From the NCBI GenBank assembly GCA_008933995.1, contig WARS01000031.1:3562001-3626000 (forward strand): DNA of 64,000 nucleotides. The letters are read 5' to 3'. The notes under the pieces are model-generated. The model saw nothing but the letters and a program-made list of their open reading frames with translations, was not told the DNA's origin and made no database searches. The position numbers and the translations under genes are program-made. The stretch is from Datnioides undecimradiatus. Taxonomy: Eukaryota > Chordata > Actinopteri > Lobotiformes > Datnioididae. Numbering within the stretch: position 1 is the stretch's first letter; each line of letters opens with the position of its first letter. This document shows positions 22,233 to 58,960 of the stretch, piece by piece.

Positions 22233-24710
22233 TGTGCTCCCCAAGACTCCAATGGTCCTTTGCTCTAAATTCAGAGGTGCGGTCATCCAAATTTGAAAAC
22301 ATATCACAGTACATGCATGCGATGGAATGCAGTCACTCATCAGAGATACAGTGACAGAACTTGATGGTCCGACTCACAAACTGTTTCCATTCTTCAGGTG
22401 TCTCCCTTGAACGCTGTTTATAGCATTTTCACACTATTGCAATGACTTAGAAAAAAGATACCTCTCTCTGCATGCCAGGGGGCTGTACTGCTTTTGGGTG
22501 AATATAATATAACTGTAGCTTCACAATGTCACTCCAAAACAATGTCGTCTCACCCACGTAGGGACGTGTCAGCATCACATCAGTTCCCTGACTTAACAAA
22601 ATCAAAGGGAGAACAGTTAACTGAGCAGGGATCCAAAAACTAACACTGTAGAAGAGGTTAGCATAGGCACATCATCTGGGTTGATGTACTGTATAACTTC
22701 CTGCACCCTCAGCAGCTCAAGCTTTTATTTTTATTTTTCAAAATCAGGAATGTTAAGGTGGACGTGTTCGTCAATCAATAGAGGTGAGAAGACATTCTGA
22801 AATGTTCCTCAGGTCTATAAAGAATTGACTTTGAGAAAGAGAGAGTAAGTGTGTTACATTGATGAGAATCCATGTGTCTTAAAAATGTGGTGATTGTGAC
22901 AAAGTTATTACAGACGCCTATGGATGTTTTTGAGTCATTTGGTTACTCTTTATAGTGCATGACAACTTTTTTTTCTTTATTTTTAAAGAGAGATTGTCAA
23001 TACGCCACTTAGATTGACATTTGGGTACTCTTGCACACATCATATTGCTCAATTTACCCCCCTTTGCCAAAAAAATTTAATACATTGTATTGCCAAATGT
23101 ATTTATGAGATGTAATTTTGTATATGTATATGGATATTGCTTTATTTAAACACAAGCTAAGTTCATTCTATCCTTACCTAGCCATTCTGTTGGTTCACAT
23201 ATAGACTGTTACACAGCAACACCACAGAAAAGATGCCATCCTGACCTTAAAACACTGCCATGGCTTTCATTTATGAAAACACAACCTCTGTACCTTGGGT
23301 TTGAACAAATAATGAACTCTCCAATAATAGTTGTCCTAGTCTCATAACTACTGTACCTTTTTCTCTTCGGAGAGCTCTTAGCAATGTGCCCAGGTCAGAG
23401 TCTGCATGCTTTATGCATTTCAGAGTAGCATGGCTGGTGTAGAACAAGTCTTGTCATTAAGTCACAGTAAATAAGCTCTAATCATGTCCAGAAATGATCG
23501 TCTATGTAAACTCAAACCTTCTGAGAGGCTTATGAAATGCCTGGGTTATCAGACAGGACCAAACTGTGTATCTTAAAAGTGTCCCAAGATATCATCTATC
23601 TTGTTCTCAAGGTGCTCTCAGTCATCTTGGACATCAGTGTGTTTGCCTCCCTTTAATGTGGTTCATCTCAAAAATCCCTGAGGTTGGACTGAACAAATAA
23701 ATGGGCTGAAACACTATGTATGCCAGTTCTACATACTATATGTGGTATACAATCTTCCATATCACTCTGGGTGTGAACAGGTGGCTCACAATTTGCATTA
23801 TTTATTACAGTTAATGTTGTTATCACTTTTATTGCTATATTTGATGGTATTATTATCCTTATTGCTCTTGCAACAGATTGGTTTGATGTCAGTGGTTTTT
23901 AATCTCAGTTTTTCGGACAGTGTGGAGAACTTTTTAGACTTTCCCAAATGTAAGGAGTTATATATTTCAGCTTTTTTTTCTGTCCTAGTGCAAAAGTATT
24001 TGACATTCTGCCATGGCATGGTGACAATATGCTCTTTTTACAAACGTTTCATAGTGGTGGGACAAGCTGCAGTGTGACAGCCAGCTCACAGTGACCTTTG
24101 GTGCAGCGCCACCATCAAGCCTGGAGTCACCATAGTGATCTGCACACACACTCTCTATTTGGAAAAAGATTTGCTGTGGTTACTCACAGCAGACCGTTCC
24201 AGCCAGTTTACAGTCAGACACTACTCAAATCATGCTGCCAGTCCCAGTAGTCTCTCACAAATTACACTAAAGTTGGGCCAGCAATTTCCTACACTGCGTA
24301 GCTTTGCTTGCAGCCGGTCATACACTAAACACTGCTGAGAGAAAGCACTATAATACTTTCCACCATGATGTGTACAGCACCATCTTATATGTGTAATTAT
24401 TTATGCAGATGTCTAAAAAAGAGATGAATTCCAATAGAGTCATGTAGAAAACAACTATATAACAATAAGGAGATAATGACTATATTAAAAGATATCAGTA
24501 TTGACATATAGAAAAAAATATTTCATCTGAAAGTTATTTATTCAGTCTATTGGCAGATTTACAAATTGGTCTATATTAAAAGAGGAATAATTCAACTATG
24601 TCTTGTCCATGTTTACCTGGTTTGCTTCCCTTCCTTTCCTGCCCCACGATGAGAATGTATCTAACCCCCCCCCCCGCCTGTAATGGAATAAACTGCAAAC
24701 TATGAAAATA
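22233..24710 (+). other. dagla: Probable 3'UTR of dagla
   Basis: Non-coding sequence after the stop. It holds AATAAA at 23696-23701 and again at 24687-24692, the latter just after a C-run (about 24665-24675). The distal site would give a 2.4-kb 3'UTR, similar in length to the mammalian gene. The exact end is not visible without transcript data. Confidence 0.6.
24687..24692 (+). terminator. Likely distal polyadenylation signal of dagla (AATAAA)
   Basis: Canonical hexamer followed within 30-40 bases by T/G-rich sequence (GTATGAATGTCTGTCATATC), as expected downstream of a cleavage site. It is the last strong hexamer in same-strand sequence before the AT-rich gap preceding ext2. Confidence 0.5.
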
Positions 24711-25740
24711 AGTATGAATGTCTGTCATATCTCTCTTAGCATGTATTACTGGTGTACTGTTGTCACTGTTAAGTTGACTGTTTATTTAAATGAGTCCCGA
24801 TTTGTAGTTCATGTCATAGTTTGTCAGTTTGTTTTCCTAGTTTCCGTCTACTAATTACTAAGATAGATTTTGGATACCACGAAGTGCCTAAGTCAAAATA
24901 CTTTATTTATAAATGTGTGTAATCGAGATTCTATTGAGTTTCTCCAAAAAGTGTATTTTGTTTGCAAGTTTTGGAACTGCTGAGTGCAGATGGATTTTGA
25001 GTAAAGATGGCATGAGGTGCTCAGAGCTATTTTTAAGCCCAAGTGTAGGTGCGCCGTATGATGAGTGTGCAGTAGGTTTGATAGAGATCAGAATCTACTG
25101 TTAAGCCTTATGGAGGTGTCATGGGTCAAAAGACGCTGCGTGGATGGGAAATGTCTGTTTGGTAACACCAGTGAAGCACCTTGGACCAGTCTCACAGAGT
25201 AGAATAAATTATTTAGCCAGTTTACTACGCTGATTTAAAAAAAAAAAACACAAAAAAAAACATACCCCTAAAGCACTATTAAAATGTGCGTTATAATCAA
25301 ATATATATCAAGAATTTAAAATAGCCCGTAGGCATTTTTTTCAAAGATTGCCATTTGCAGAATCTGCGATAACTAATACGATAACAGATCAGGTAAAGCC
25401 TTGTTTTTAAAGAATAATATAAATTATAAGAATTAAGGACCAGTTTATAGTGTAGAGACCAGTAAAATGTGCTGTAATATAAAGTTCAGTAGTTTTACCC
25501 TCAATATTTTATACCATACTTGAAATTACTTACCACTGTATACACACACTGTGTAGTATCTCGTCTCTGGCTGTACCAGCAGACTTTCTCATAAAATATC
25601 TCTTTTTCAGTTACATTTTCAAATGTTTTTGTAAGACCCGAAAGAATCATGAGTACCTCGACGGAATTTATAAAACAGCAGTAGGCCTCCACATCCACCA
25701 GAGGGTGGTAAGTATCCTCCTCCCGAGTGACCAAAGTCTA
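24711..25740. other. dagla-ext2 intergenic stretch
   Basis: About 1 kb of AT-rich sequence with an A-rich simple tract (25236-25260). No gene recognised. Confidence 0.6.
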
Positions 25741-26310
25741 TGTGGGAAGCAAAGAAGAATTATTTCCGGGAATTGCTGAACTATTTCCTGAAGCGCTAGC
25801 GTTAGCTTGATGTTAGGTTAGCATTGATACCGTATTTAAGTGTTCCCGTTTTCTAACCGCTGCCATGAATTAAGACTGAACTGTTGAATCCCAATCTGTC
25901 AAAGTCGCGGTAGGTAAAAACGATACTCATAACATTAGAAGGTGATAATCTTTCAATTGTTTTATAACGTCTAATCATGCCAGCTGACATTAGTGAGCAA
26001 ACGTAGCTCGGATGTTTACACAGCTGTTTTAGCTAACTTCTGCGTTAGCCGCTTTTAGCCAAGTTAGCTTTCTAATTCATTAAAGATAAATTTCCACTCT
26101 CGCTGATCCCCTGGCTGTGCATTTAGACAACAGCCTTTAGAGCTACAATTTGTAAGACCGTTTCTTCGCGTTATTATCAATAGTTTTCGCTTTTGGCATG
26201 TGACATTGGCTTGGTATTAACCTATGATATGTTGTAGCTAATTAACGTAGACGTTGGCAGCAGACATTGACATCTGTATCATACTAACAAATGATTGTTA
26301 GTTGCTAACT
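25741..26310 (+). promoter_or_regulatory. ext2: Likely ext2 promoter and non-coding first exon region
   Basis: The first ext2 coding exon starts at a 3' splice site, so a non-coding first exon must lie upstream. This stretch is the best candidate. It has an ETS-like TTCCGGG (25764-25770), locally raised CpG, and possible donors at 25910 (GTAGGT) and 25914 (GTAAAA). It also has six copies of GTTAGC or its complement (25801, 25817, 26032, 26044, 26063, 26304). No TATA box is obvious. The transcription start site is not determined. Confidence 0.45.
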
Positions 26311-26490
26311 TACGCGTCATGATCTTCACGCCAAAAACGCGAAGTTTCTGTGGAAGCTGCGGTCGTATTTTCATTGTACAGACAACGATTGTTTTATATG
26401 TTAGGCATTGTTTCATTGTGTATAAATAGTGGTTTAGTTGCCCATAGCTCACTTAACTGAGACCTGTCTTTACAGTGGCTGTTTGGAGGC

Positions 26491-44255
<17,765 letters not shown>

Positions 44256-44880
44256 CCAGCGTGTAACAGATGCTTGGACCTCACCGCAGCCTCAACTCTT
44301 CAAGATTTGTCACAAAAGCTGTCTTTCATATCACACCATCAATATTCAGACTAAAGTGGTACGTGCTCCCATCACCTCTCAGTTGAAGTGGCTTTTACTC
44401 TCACTTTGAATTTAAAACATATGCTTGTAAAGGACGGGAAGTGAATGTGTTGAATGACACTGGAGGACACTTGAGTCTAGGGATGATGAGTGTGAGAAGA
44501 GTGATTTGTTTAATGGGCTTAAAGTCAAAGATACTGTCAAACAATTACCAATACTAATGTGGACTTAGGTTACATCAACTGCTACTGGAGGGTCACCCTG
44601 AGTCTGATGTTTGATTGACAGGCTTACTGGTTTGAGGCACATGGTCCCTCACTGTTACTGTTTCAGAGCTGGAAACTTTGGTCTCCAGCTGCCCTGGAAT
44701 CAGCGTATACAGTGTATATAATTGTATTTTGCAGCAGTGCTGTACGGAGGTCATAATTTATGATACTCCAGCGAGGATTTTCTTTTTTCTTCTTTTCAAA
44801 AGCTGACATGGACCTGATTCTTTCAGCTGTCCTGTATGAAAAAGGAAAGTAATAAATGTTTAAATTACATGACATGTATT
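44256..44880 (+). other. ext2: Probable 3'UTR of ext2
   Basis: Non-coding sequence from the stop to the first good polyadenylation signal at 44851-44856. It contains a Pumilio-type TGTATATA at 44713-44720. A longer UTR is possible; a second TGTATATA lies at 45558-45565. Confidence 0.55.
44851..44856 (+). terminator. Likely ext2 polyadenylation signal (AATAAA)
   Basis: First canonical hexamer after the stop codon, 596 nt downstream, in AGTAATAAATGTTTAAATT. Confidence 0.6.
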
Positions 44881-47800
44881 AAAAGATTCAATGAAATATC
44901 TATTGGGGCTTTATCTAAAGATATGTGATATCAGAGAGCATGGTGGCTAACAGATGGACAGTAGATGCTTCACATATGGTCTTTTGGGTTTTTGTTTCTT
45001 TCTACACAATCAGATTGGACCAAGTTGGTACCATGAGTCTGATATTTAGAGCAAATAACTGCTGATTTTAAAATATTGTTGCTGAGCTACTGGAACATCT
45101 TGAATTGTAATTTTTATACTGCCTGTGCAAGCTTTTCCTTATATGAATATATACGAGAAAAGCAGTGGTGCTATTTGAAGCATCTACTAAGCCATTTCAT
45201 GAGTAGTGTGTGAATACTGCAGATGTACCAGGGCTGCTAGGCTTTAGAAGATATGCTGTATAGTGAATTATGGACAATTCTAAAATCCACACCTCCTAAT
45301 ACAAGTGTATCTAAACTGTTGATGCCATGCATAGTTTTTCTTACCTTTTCATTTTACATGTTGTTGTGTCTTTTATATTTTTTCCTTTCCATCTCTTCTC
45401 GTCCCAGCTTCAGTATTTGGGCCGTAACATTTTAGGCAACAGCAGTGCAGTCTTTGACGTGTTAACTTTGCCTTTTGATGTTTTTATTTGCCCCTTTTTA
45501 TCATTTTCTTAAGGTCAGTGAAATTGTTTTAAATTTTTTTGACTGAGTTTACCTAAGTGTATATATGACTTTGTAATACACAAGTAAAGACCACACTAAT
45601 ATGTCTCACGGCTTTCATGTCCCTTTTTTCCATCTGTGTGTGAGTGAGGTGGGAAGATGATGAAGTAAGAAGTATTTTCCCCTTTTTCACGTCTTTTCTT
45701 CGATCTCAGTCTGGAGCAGACCCTCTGTGACACGGACGATCCACTGCTCCCTCCAGCCTGTCACCTGTTGTTAATATACGCTGCCTAATCCACCCTGTTC
45801 AATGTCAGCAGTTCAAAAGGGCGCAGTTCATATTTTTGTCAGCTTCAATTAGTGTGATACTCTTGTGGGTTGTGCGATCTCATTTCAGCACTCCGGTCCC
45901 TTCAAAGGGACAGAAATGCGTGGGGGATTTCAGAATGCGACTACAGGGATGACACAATAATTTGGCAGGATGGTGCAATGCAATAAGACAAATTCATTGT
46001 TGTTTTTTTTTTTTAACAACAGCAGACGACTTTTTCACAAGTTGTGGCCAACCAGTGTTTTCAGCTGATGATTTGAGGGGCTTTCCCTTAAACTGGGATT
46101 GACTTGAGTGACCTCTAAATGCTAATAGGAGAATAGTTGTGCCGATTTCTCTCTTTACGGTGTGGTAATAGTGGTTTCAGAGTTCTGTGTTTGGTCTGCT
46201 AAGGAGAAGGAGGGAACCACCATTACCTTGCAAGAAATTCTATCCTTTATATACTGCGGCTTTTGCTGCATAAACCTTGTCAGGCACATACTACATTTCA
46301 TAACAAACTCAGTGAAACTCATCTGAATAGAATTGCAATAACTTATTGTACTTTAATCACACAAAATGTAACACAAGCAGGAGTAAATTCATACACTCAT
46401 TTCAAAAGACAGCTTAAAGCCGCAAAACTTTGGAAAAAAAAAAATCTTTTGAAACTCGTAAGAATGACACATCGAGAGAAAAACAAGTTCAAACACAAAT
46501 CTGGAGATTCAATTTTACCATGTACCACCAAATTTTTTTTTAAAAAAAAAGAGCCATACACTCATTAAAATTGCCTCACGAAATAAAACACTATGTCAAA
46601 TTAGTAACATTTCCAAGAGTCTAATAACACTTTTCTAATAACACACTCAATTTTGCATGCACGAAAATGTACATGCACACAACAGCACACATTTATCATA
46701 TATATACTCCTATACTGATTGCCTGACTTCAGTAGTATTAGAAAATGAAAAAGGTAGGTGATTACATCATCACCCAGGGACGGAGTTATGCAGCATACAG
46801 GAGGAGGAAGAATTTACGGTAAAGCTAATCCTGCATTATCAGTCCGTGTGTGATTATAGGACAATGCTGGAGAGGCTTCAATCCAAGAATAATAAAGTTT
46901 AAATGCACAGAAAAGATGTGAAAACAGGGTGTACGTATTGTGTGAACCTGAGCTACTGAATGCCAGTACGTCCGAAGACAGACGGCTCTGTCTGTCCTGA
47001 CACACAATACTGCAGTCCACAACCTCCAAATGGCTCAGTGTTAATTAAAAAGCCTTCCTGGGTTGGCCGTGCGGCTGTGCCTCAGACCCTGTGACGGGGG
47101 GGCTGCTGCTTTGAGCCAGTGGACATAGTGGAAGTGAGCAAAAGGGAGAGGCGCAGAGCAATGTGTATGCGTATAGAGGTGGGTCATGAGGAGGGGGGAG
47201 AATCTTTGAAAGCAGAGCCATGACAGCTGAGGGGGAAGCATGTGTGAGGCATGTTTGTTTTGCATTTACCCCCTGAGCGCAGCTGTGTGCACTGTCCTTT
47301 TCCCAGAACACCGGAACACAGCAGACGCCCTCATGGCTCGCCCTCCGTCCAACCCCTCAGCTAGAGCACAGGGGGCCTCATGTCCACATTTGCAAGGAGA
47401 CCCTCTCAGCTTTGAGATATGCACTCTATAGTCAGGATTATGCATACGCCTTGGATTTGGCCCAGGGAGTAAAACTGGATGTAATTTGGTGAACTCGAGG
47501 GCGATCTGCTCTGCTGACAGGTTATAGCCTGCATCCCGCTTCTCTTACCTGCCCAGAAGGACATTGAATGTGGTACAGTTTAGAGAATTAGCAATGGTCA
47601 CTCTGCCTGAAGGTGTGCTACAAGGTATCAGGTTTGCTTTTCAAACCCATAAAAGCCTTTGTTATGCTTAAGGCCTAAATCAGGCCTTGGAAAGAAAGGA
47701 AGAACATATATAACCTCATTGGTAAACTTCATCTACTATTTCTGCTTGTGGTAGGGGCAGGTACCAGGGAAAAAAACAAGGTTTGGCGTTTGACTGTTTG

Positions 47801-50011
47801 TACAATAAGAGGATTGTCAATATACGAAAATGACTTGAACTCAACTCAATTCAGCCTTTACCTTATCCTTTCTCTTGTTCCATAGACAGAAATATTGTCC
47901 TGACCCTTGATTGAAGTGAACACGGAGCAAAGGCTGTAACCAGTCAAAGCGTAGGAGACAAGGAATATGGTTCCTGATGGCACTTTAACCTGAGATCTCT
48001 GTCAGACATGACATGGAAAAGAAATGATGAGACTCGACTCAAACTTCACTCTTGATTAATGCTTAAACTTTTGCAATAGTAACATTTGCATCTTTAAGCC
48101 CATCCTGTTTGGGGTTAACATTTGCTGTTGGGGCCTTACTACCTCTATGTTGCCCTCAAAGACAGTGCACACAGCTCACCATAGCACATATTCACTGGAT
48201 CTTACCCGAATATCCAGAGACATACAAGTGCACCCAAACTGATCTGCCTGATCCCAGGGTTTCTGTATGTCAGTTAGTTTGTTGTACAGTAATTTCAATA
48301 AAGACCACTTTGCCTATGACCTTACATTATGTGAGGAAGATATTATTTAAAGTAATGAAAGCATTTAGAACTAGATTGTGACACATGGCCCGGGATAAAG
48401 CTAAAAGATTATGACCCTGGTGATATTGCACTGTACTGATGCAAATTCACAAACAACTTTGTAAGTAATCAAATTACCAAAAAAGCAACTGACAAACAGC
48501 AAGTCTGGGAGTTTGAGGCCCTGAATAAGGCTTTGGTAGTCTAGACTCAGCTGTCACATCTATGTCATGCTTACTGTTGCCCCACTGACAAAAAAAAAAA
48601 TCATTTAGAGATATGTATATGTGTGTATATGTGATGCTTCTTTTGTGGTAAAATGTGTCTGCAGATAGAGGGTGAAGCTGATGTTTTCTCAAGCGTGTGC
48701 TGAGTCGTCCACGGTGCCACATCCAGCTGAGATGTAGTCAAAACACTAACGAAGACAACAGAGGTTTGTCTGCATCAGTGTGGTTGATGGCTTCCTTTGT
48801 TTGGTTTCGACAGAAATAATGAAAGAAAGACACACAATAATATCCACACCAGCGCTGCTTTGTGACCATTCACCAGTGGGCTATGACAGCCAAACACAGC
48901 CGTGTTACAGTCCAGGAAAAGGCTGTTGAACACTGAAATCTTTTCAGTGTCTGAACGTGTCAACACACTCTGTGTAATCTCCACCACCCTCCTCTCTTTC
49001 AAAGGTGGCTGCTGCTGGTTTTGCTGTTATTTCTGGCAGAATGACTGACTAGTAGGCACTTCTCTCTCTGAAACTCCTGAGACTGGAAATGCAAGGGGCA
49101 CAGTCATGTCCACTTGGAGTCTGTCCTGCTGAAAACAGAGCTGGCTCTGTTTGGAGGCTGGCGCTCCCAGGCTCTTCAGCCCTGAGAGCAGCAGGCCTGC
49201 TGTGCCCCTCTCGTACTCCCACACACCACTTCCTCCTCCATCCCTTCCTCTCTCTCTGGCCATCAGCAGGCTGAGTCAGTGCGGCAGGTGGATCCCTCAC
49301 CCTGACCGCACTAAAACAAACCACATTTCATCTGTTTGACTTTTAAATGCTAGAAAGTTAGAACCACTTCTTACTTTTTTAGCAACTGAAATGTTTGCAT
49401 TGAATCTGAGAAGCCTCATAATGTGACAGATATGCTGGATATAAACAGTTTTCTGTAGCATTATCATGGTAGTGTGACTTTAGTAGCACACTTCTGCGCG
49501 TGCTTATGCTGAAAAGATTGCCTTAATAATAATATGTACATGGCATTTAGCAACTAAACTTGTATTTCAGTTCTTTTAAGGATGCTTGCAACAAAATGAC
49601 CAGGGCAAAAAAAAACAAAACAAAACAAAACAACAACAAAAAAACAACACAAAAACACTTAAAGTTTAAATAATAAGGTAGGAATAAAACAGCACCTGAA
49701 CGGAGAACTACAATGACACTGAAAGCACTGTACAAACAGAATTTCCTGTACTTCAGCTAATAAGTGCATGTCTTTTTTTCATTATTAACATTTCTAAACA
49801 TTTTCCATCGCCCATCACCGTACTACACTGCAGCTCATCGAATACAGTACAGGATCACCTCCCACCAGGCTTCCCACGAAGCTCGCTCCCCCACTGTGGT
49901 TGCTGTCTCCCACCAGAGTGGTTGAGAAACACGGCAGAGCTGTGTTACTTTTCTTGCCAAATCTCTTATTGTTTTTCTCGAGTCCACCCACCTGTGTATT
50001 TGCATAATTAT
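44881..50011. other. Gap between the convergent genes ext2 and alx4
   Basis: About 5 kb that may include extended 3'UTRs of either gene. Holds A-rich tracts (46430-46445, 46530-46550, 49608-49660) and the second copy of the shared 24-base sequence (47203-47226). Overlapping short open frames on both strands at 49030-49320 have no family resemblance. No gene recognised. Confidence 0.65.
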
Positions 50012-50017
50012 TTTATT
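50012..50017 (-). terminator. Candidate alx4 polyadenylation signal (AATAAA on the minus strand)
   Basis: TTTATT on the + strand, 128 bp past the alx4 stop. It is the first hexamer met on the minus strand, but such a short 3'UTR would be unusual for a homeobox gene, so a distal site may be the main one. Confidence 0.35.
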
Positions 50018-50144
50018 GCAACATTAATGAAGGTAGTCACTGTTGCCTTTGAGTTTTCTATCCTAGTGCCCCATCTCCCCGGGCAGGGGTCATGTAGACA
50101 TTACAGGGGTCATCAAAGTCCCCCATCCAGCAGGTATCAGCACA

Positions 50145-55814
<5,670 letters not shown>

Positions 55815-56726
55815 CTGCAGACACAGGAGGGAGATAAAAACTGATGAAAAGAGGTTTATATATATATATTTTTGTAAATGTGTTTACCTCTAACTGGAAA
55901 TGAACATAAAAATCAAGAAATTTGAAGATCATTACATGAAGTTGCACAAACAGAAGTGTTTTAACTTGCTATTATAGGCAAAATCAGTCACTGTCACAAC
56001 GTGCATCATATAAAAGTACACCAAGAGCCTAAATCTTCAGGATTTAAGTCGTGTGGGGTTTCAATAAGATGTTAAAAAAAACATTATAAAAACGTCAACA
56101 TATTCAAACTTTTTGCAGTGCTGTCTGTCCATAACAACATTGGTCACTAAAAAGCTGAAACCTTTATACTAAACTGCTTTTAATTCAGAAATTATGAAGG
56201 CATACTACAGATGCTGACAGTGGATTTACGCTGATCTTTTTCACCTTTCTACAGTAATTTTTGTCATAGATTAAATATATTTTCATCATCGCCACCCAGG
56301 ACAAACATTGTTCATTTCTGTCAGTGCCCTCAGACAGCAAACAGATTTCAAACACTTTTAATGAGCCTCTAGTCTGCTCAGCTTCAGTCAGTTTCGTCTG
56401 GCTGTATATCCATAACGTGGTGATTTATTTGTAGGATCAGTACAATAATTCATGGGGTTTGATAGGGTGGAACAAAGGCATTTTTCGCTCTTTGTGAGGA
56501 AATTCTGTGACAGTTGTGAAATGTGTTGGCGCGGTGGAGCGTGTGTCGATTTGTTTGTCTATGTGCCTGTGTAATAAATGGCCTGGATGACTGGCTGCTT
56601 ACAGGATCCAGTTGTAGTTCGTAGATCATCCTGTGATGTGCCGGGGAACAGACACCCTGGCCATAATTTGAGACTGACAAAAAGTTGCAGCTTTTTTTTT
56701 TTTACTGCATACCCTCCCCAACCACC

Positions 56727-56757
<31 letters not shown>

Positions 56758-56768
56758 TCTCTCTCTCT
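56727..56768. repeat. Compound (CA)n(CT)n microsatellite
   Basis: CA run with one CAAA interruption, passing into CTCTCTCTCT, within alx4 intron 1. Confidence 0.9.
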
Positions 56769-57004
56769 TTCACTCAGACTCTGTTTACTAGTCCTGCATG
56801 TGGATGAGGTCTATCATGTGGCTGCAAAGTCACCTGGCAGCAAGACCGTCGCAATTAATTTGCTGGAGAGTCATTTATAGCCACACAAAAAAGAGAGAGC
56901 CCATCTTTGTACTCTCTCTTTCTTTCTCTGTCTCACACACACATAATACACACACACTCCCCTGCTTCCTTCATGGCTGCAGCTTAACTGTAAAACCTCA
57001 GGCA

Positions 57005-57240
57005 GCTCTCTGATCATAAATTTCCACAGCCGTGTCCCTGCCAGTGTTCTTGTCTAAGCTGGCAGCTCTGCTCCTGCCCTTCACTGAACTATCCGGTTTA
57101 TACACACATCTTTGGATTAATACACATCCACATCGTGGAGGATGTAATAGCTAAAAGCGTTTGGTTTCATGCTGCTTAATGAGGCCTACGAGCCGCCTCT
57201 CTCTGGCTCAGTCTGGTGGCGACTCGCAGCACTGCACCAT
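57005..57240. promoter_or_regulatory. Candidate alx4 intron 1 regulatory element A
   Basis: Non-repetitive stretch with a GGATTA (57114-57119, OTX/PITX-type site) and CTTAATGAGGCC further on. Support is motif content and position only. Confidence 0.22.
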
Positions 57241-58439
57241 CCTGCTGCTCGATACCATCTGAGGTGAAGTTATTTTCAGGATGGAGGACGCCTCTGCTCA
57301 TCTGCGTATCCAGCGATTTGTCAGGTTAGGACCAGGAGGTGTGTGTTCGTGTGGGCTCCGTGTGCAATTCTCAGTACTCAGTCAGCACAAAAGATCTCAC
57401 ACACACTCAGTGACCCTCAACTCACAGCCATGTTGGGTAGTCTACTGCAAGGTGAGGGGAATGGATAGCTTGTCACAGACTGACTCTCTCTCTTACAGAC
57501 ATGTGCACAGACGTGTGTATTACAAGAGCATCTTCGGGAAGTTGAGGGAGTTTGAAGCGATGTAGGATTTATCCATTAGATAAGGATTAAAACTACACAG
57601 TCATTGTTTCATGGTGTTTGTGTCACAGATGAATAGAGTGATATATCTGACCAAACAACATTATTGCCGTATATATTATGTGAACTTTTACCTTTTTTTT
57701 GTTTAAAGGCAGGCCTGCAGACACCATGTTACTTTGTCTGCTCGAGTATGTATGCTCCAACTTTTGTTTTTGCAGGTATTTCTGTGATAAGAATGAAACA
57801 TTTTAATGTATTGTTAAGGACATGCATTTTATTTAATGAATTCATAGAGGACGAGTCTTGTAAGATCTAATGGTTAGGGCTGGGTTGCGTGCTTCTTTTC
57901 ACTGCCTGTGGCAATACAGTGCTCAACTTTCTGTACTGACGCAGATGCAATATTTTATCTTGAGCAATATTAAGTTTTGGGTCGTCCAGTGTCGCCAACG
58001 AAATACCAGATACCAAATACTCTGGCCAAGACTTTGGCCTCCATGCACCTGTCATTGTTTACGGTATGATTAGCATTAAATGACATGAGAACAGAGTTGG
58101 ACTTGGCTAATCTCTATCAACAGATATCTGCATATGAATTATTTTTTTAAAAGCTAATGATCATCAGGTGATAGCCGAGGGGTTCCCAGATTGCATTTCG
58201 ACTAATGCACTCTGCCTCTTTTGCGTTCCACACAAACTGTTTACCTGCATGCAACCAAGCAAGATTGGTCAATGCTACTTCCACAGTGACGTCGACCGCA
58301 TTTGTGGAGAGTCAACAACAGCCCACAGTCAACGTTTTTATTCACTCCAGCTGAGGCCATGCTGAGGAGAGCTGTGCATGCAGATGCCCTTTGTCAAATA
58401 AAGTTATGTACTGATTTTGTTTTACGTCATTTAGCCCTG

Positions 58440-58960
58440 TGAGAAAATAGTAAAGCAGGACTTTAGCCCCGCATTAGTTGACGAGCACCGCCGCTCCGGC
58501 TCCTGAGATGTTAGACCTACCATGCTGGAAATGGACTCAGGCTGACGGGCCATGTTTTGGTGGCAGACTGCTCACTGGGGGGCCAACGCCCGCAACATTG
58601 CCTCGCTGTCCATGACTAACACATCCTGTTAGGTTGGAGGGGATCAAATGTGTTTTATCCCAGCATAAATACTCTCTAGTTATTTCATCATATTTCCCTG
58701 GCCTGCACCCACAGTCCCCACAAGGCAAGAGCTGTCAGGCTGTTTGAAATCATGAGGCCTCTCGCTGATCAAAGGCCATTGTTTATATCGCATGTCATTG
58801 ATGTTTTTTTGGCAGGAGCGGGATATTGTGACAATCTCCTGCTTGTTATCCATGTGATCTGCTGTAGCTGTGAGGCTCTCCAACACTGTCCATGGTGGAT
58901 AGTGGTGGGCCCTCCTGCAGGGGAACGCCATATGCTTCGAGAACACGAGAAAGTCTTATT
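58440..58960. promoter_or_regulatory. Candidate alx4 intron 1 regulatory element B
   Basis: A 500-bp GC-balanced, repeat-free block in AT-rich flanks. It carries adjoining TCF/LEF (ATCAAAGG, 58768-58775) and SOX (CATTGTTT, 58777-58784) consensus sites. Open frames on both strands overlap it, but none resembles a protein, which suggests non-coding constraint. Inference only. Confidence 0.35.

Noticed and set aside
21290..22252. Long minus-strand frames opposite the last dagla exon
   Set aside because: Shadows of the real + strand coding exon; no independent start, splice or homology support.
49027..49339. Overlapping frames on both strands in the ext2-alx4 gap
   Set aside because: GC-richer local composition explains the lack of stops; no resemblance to any protein.
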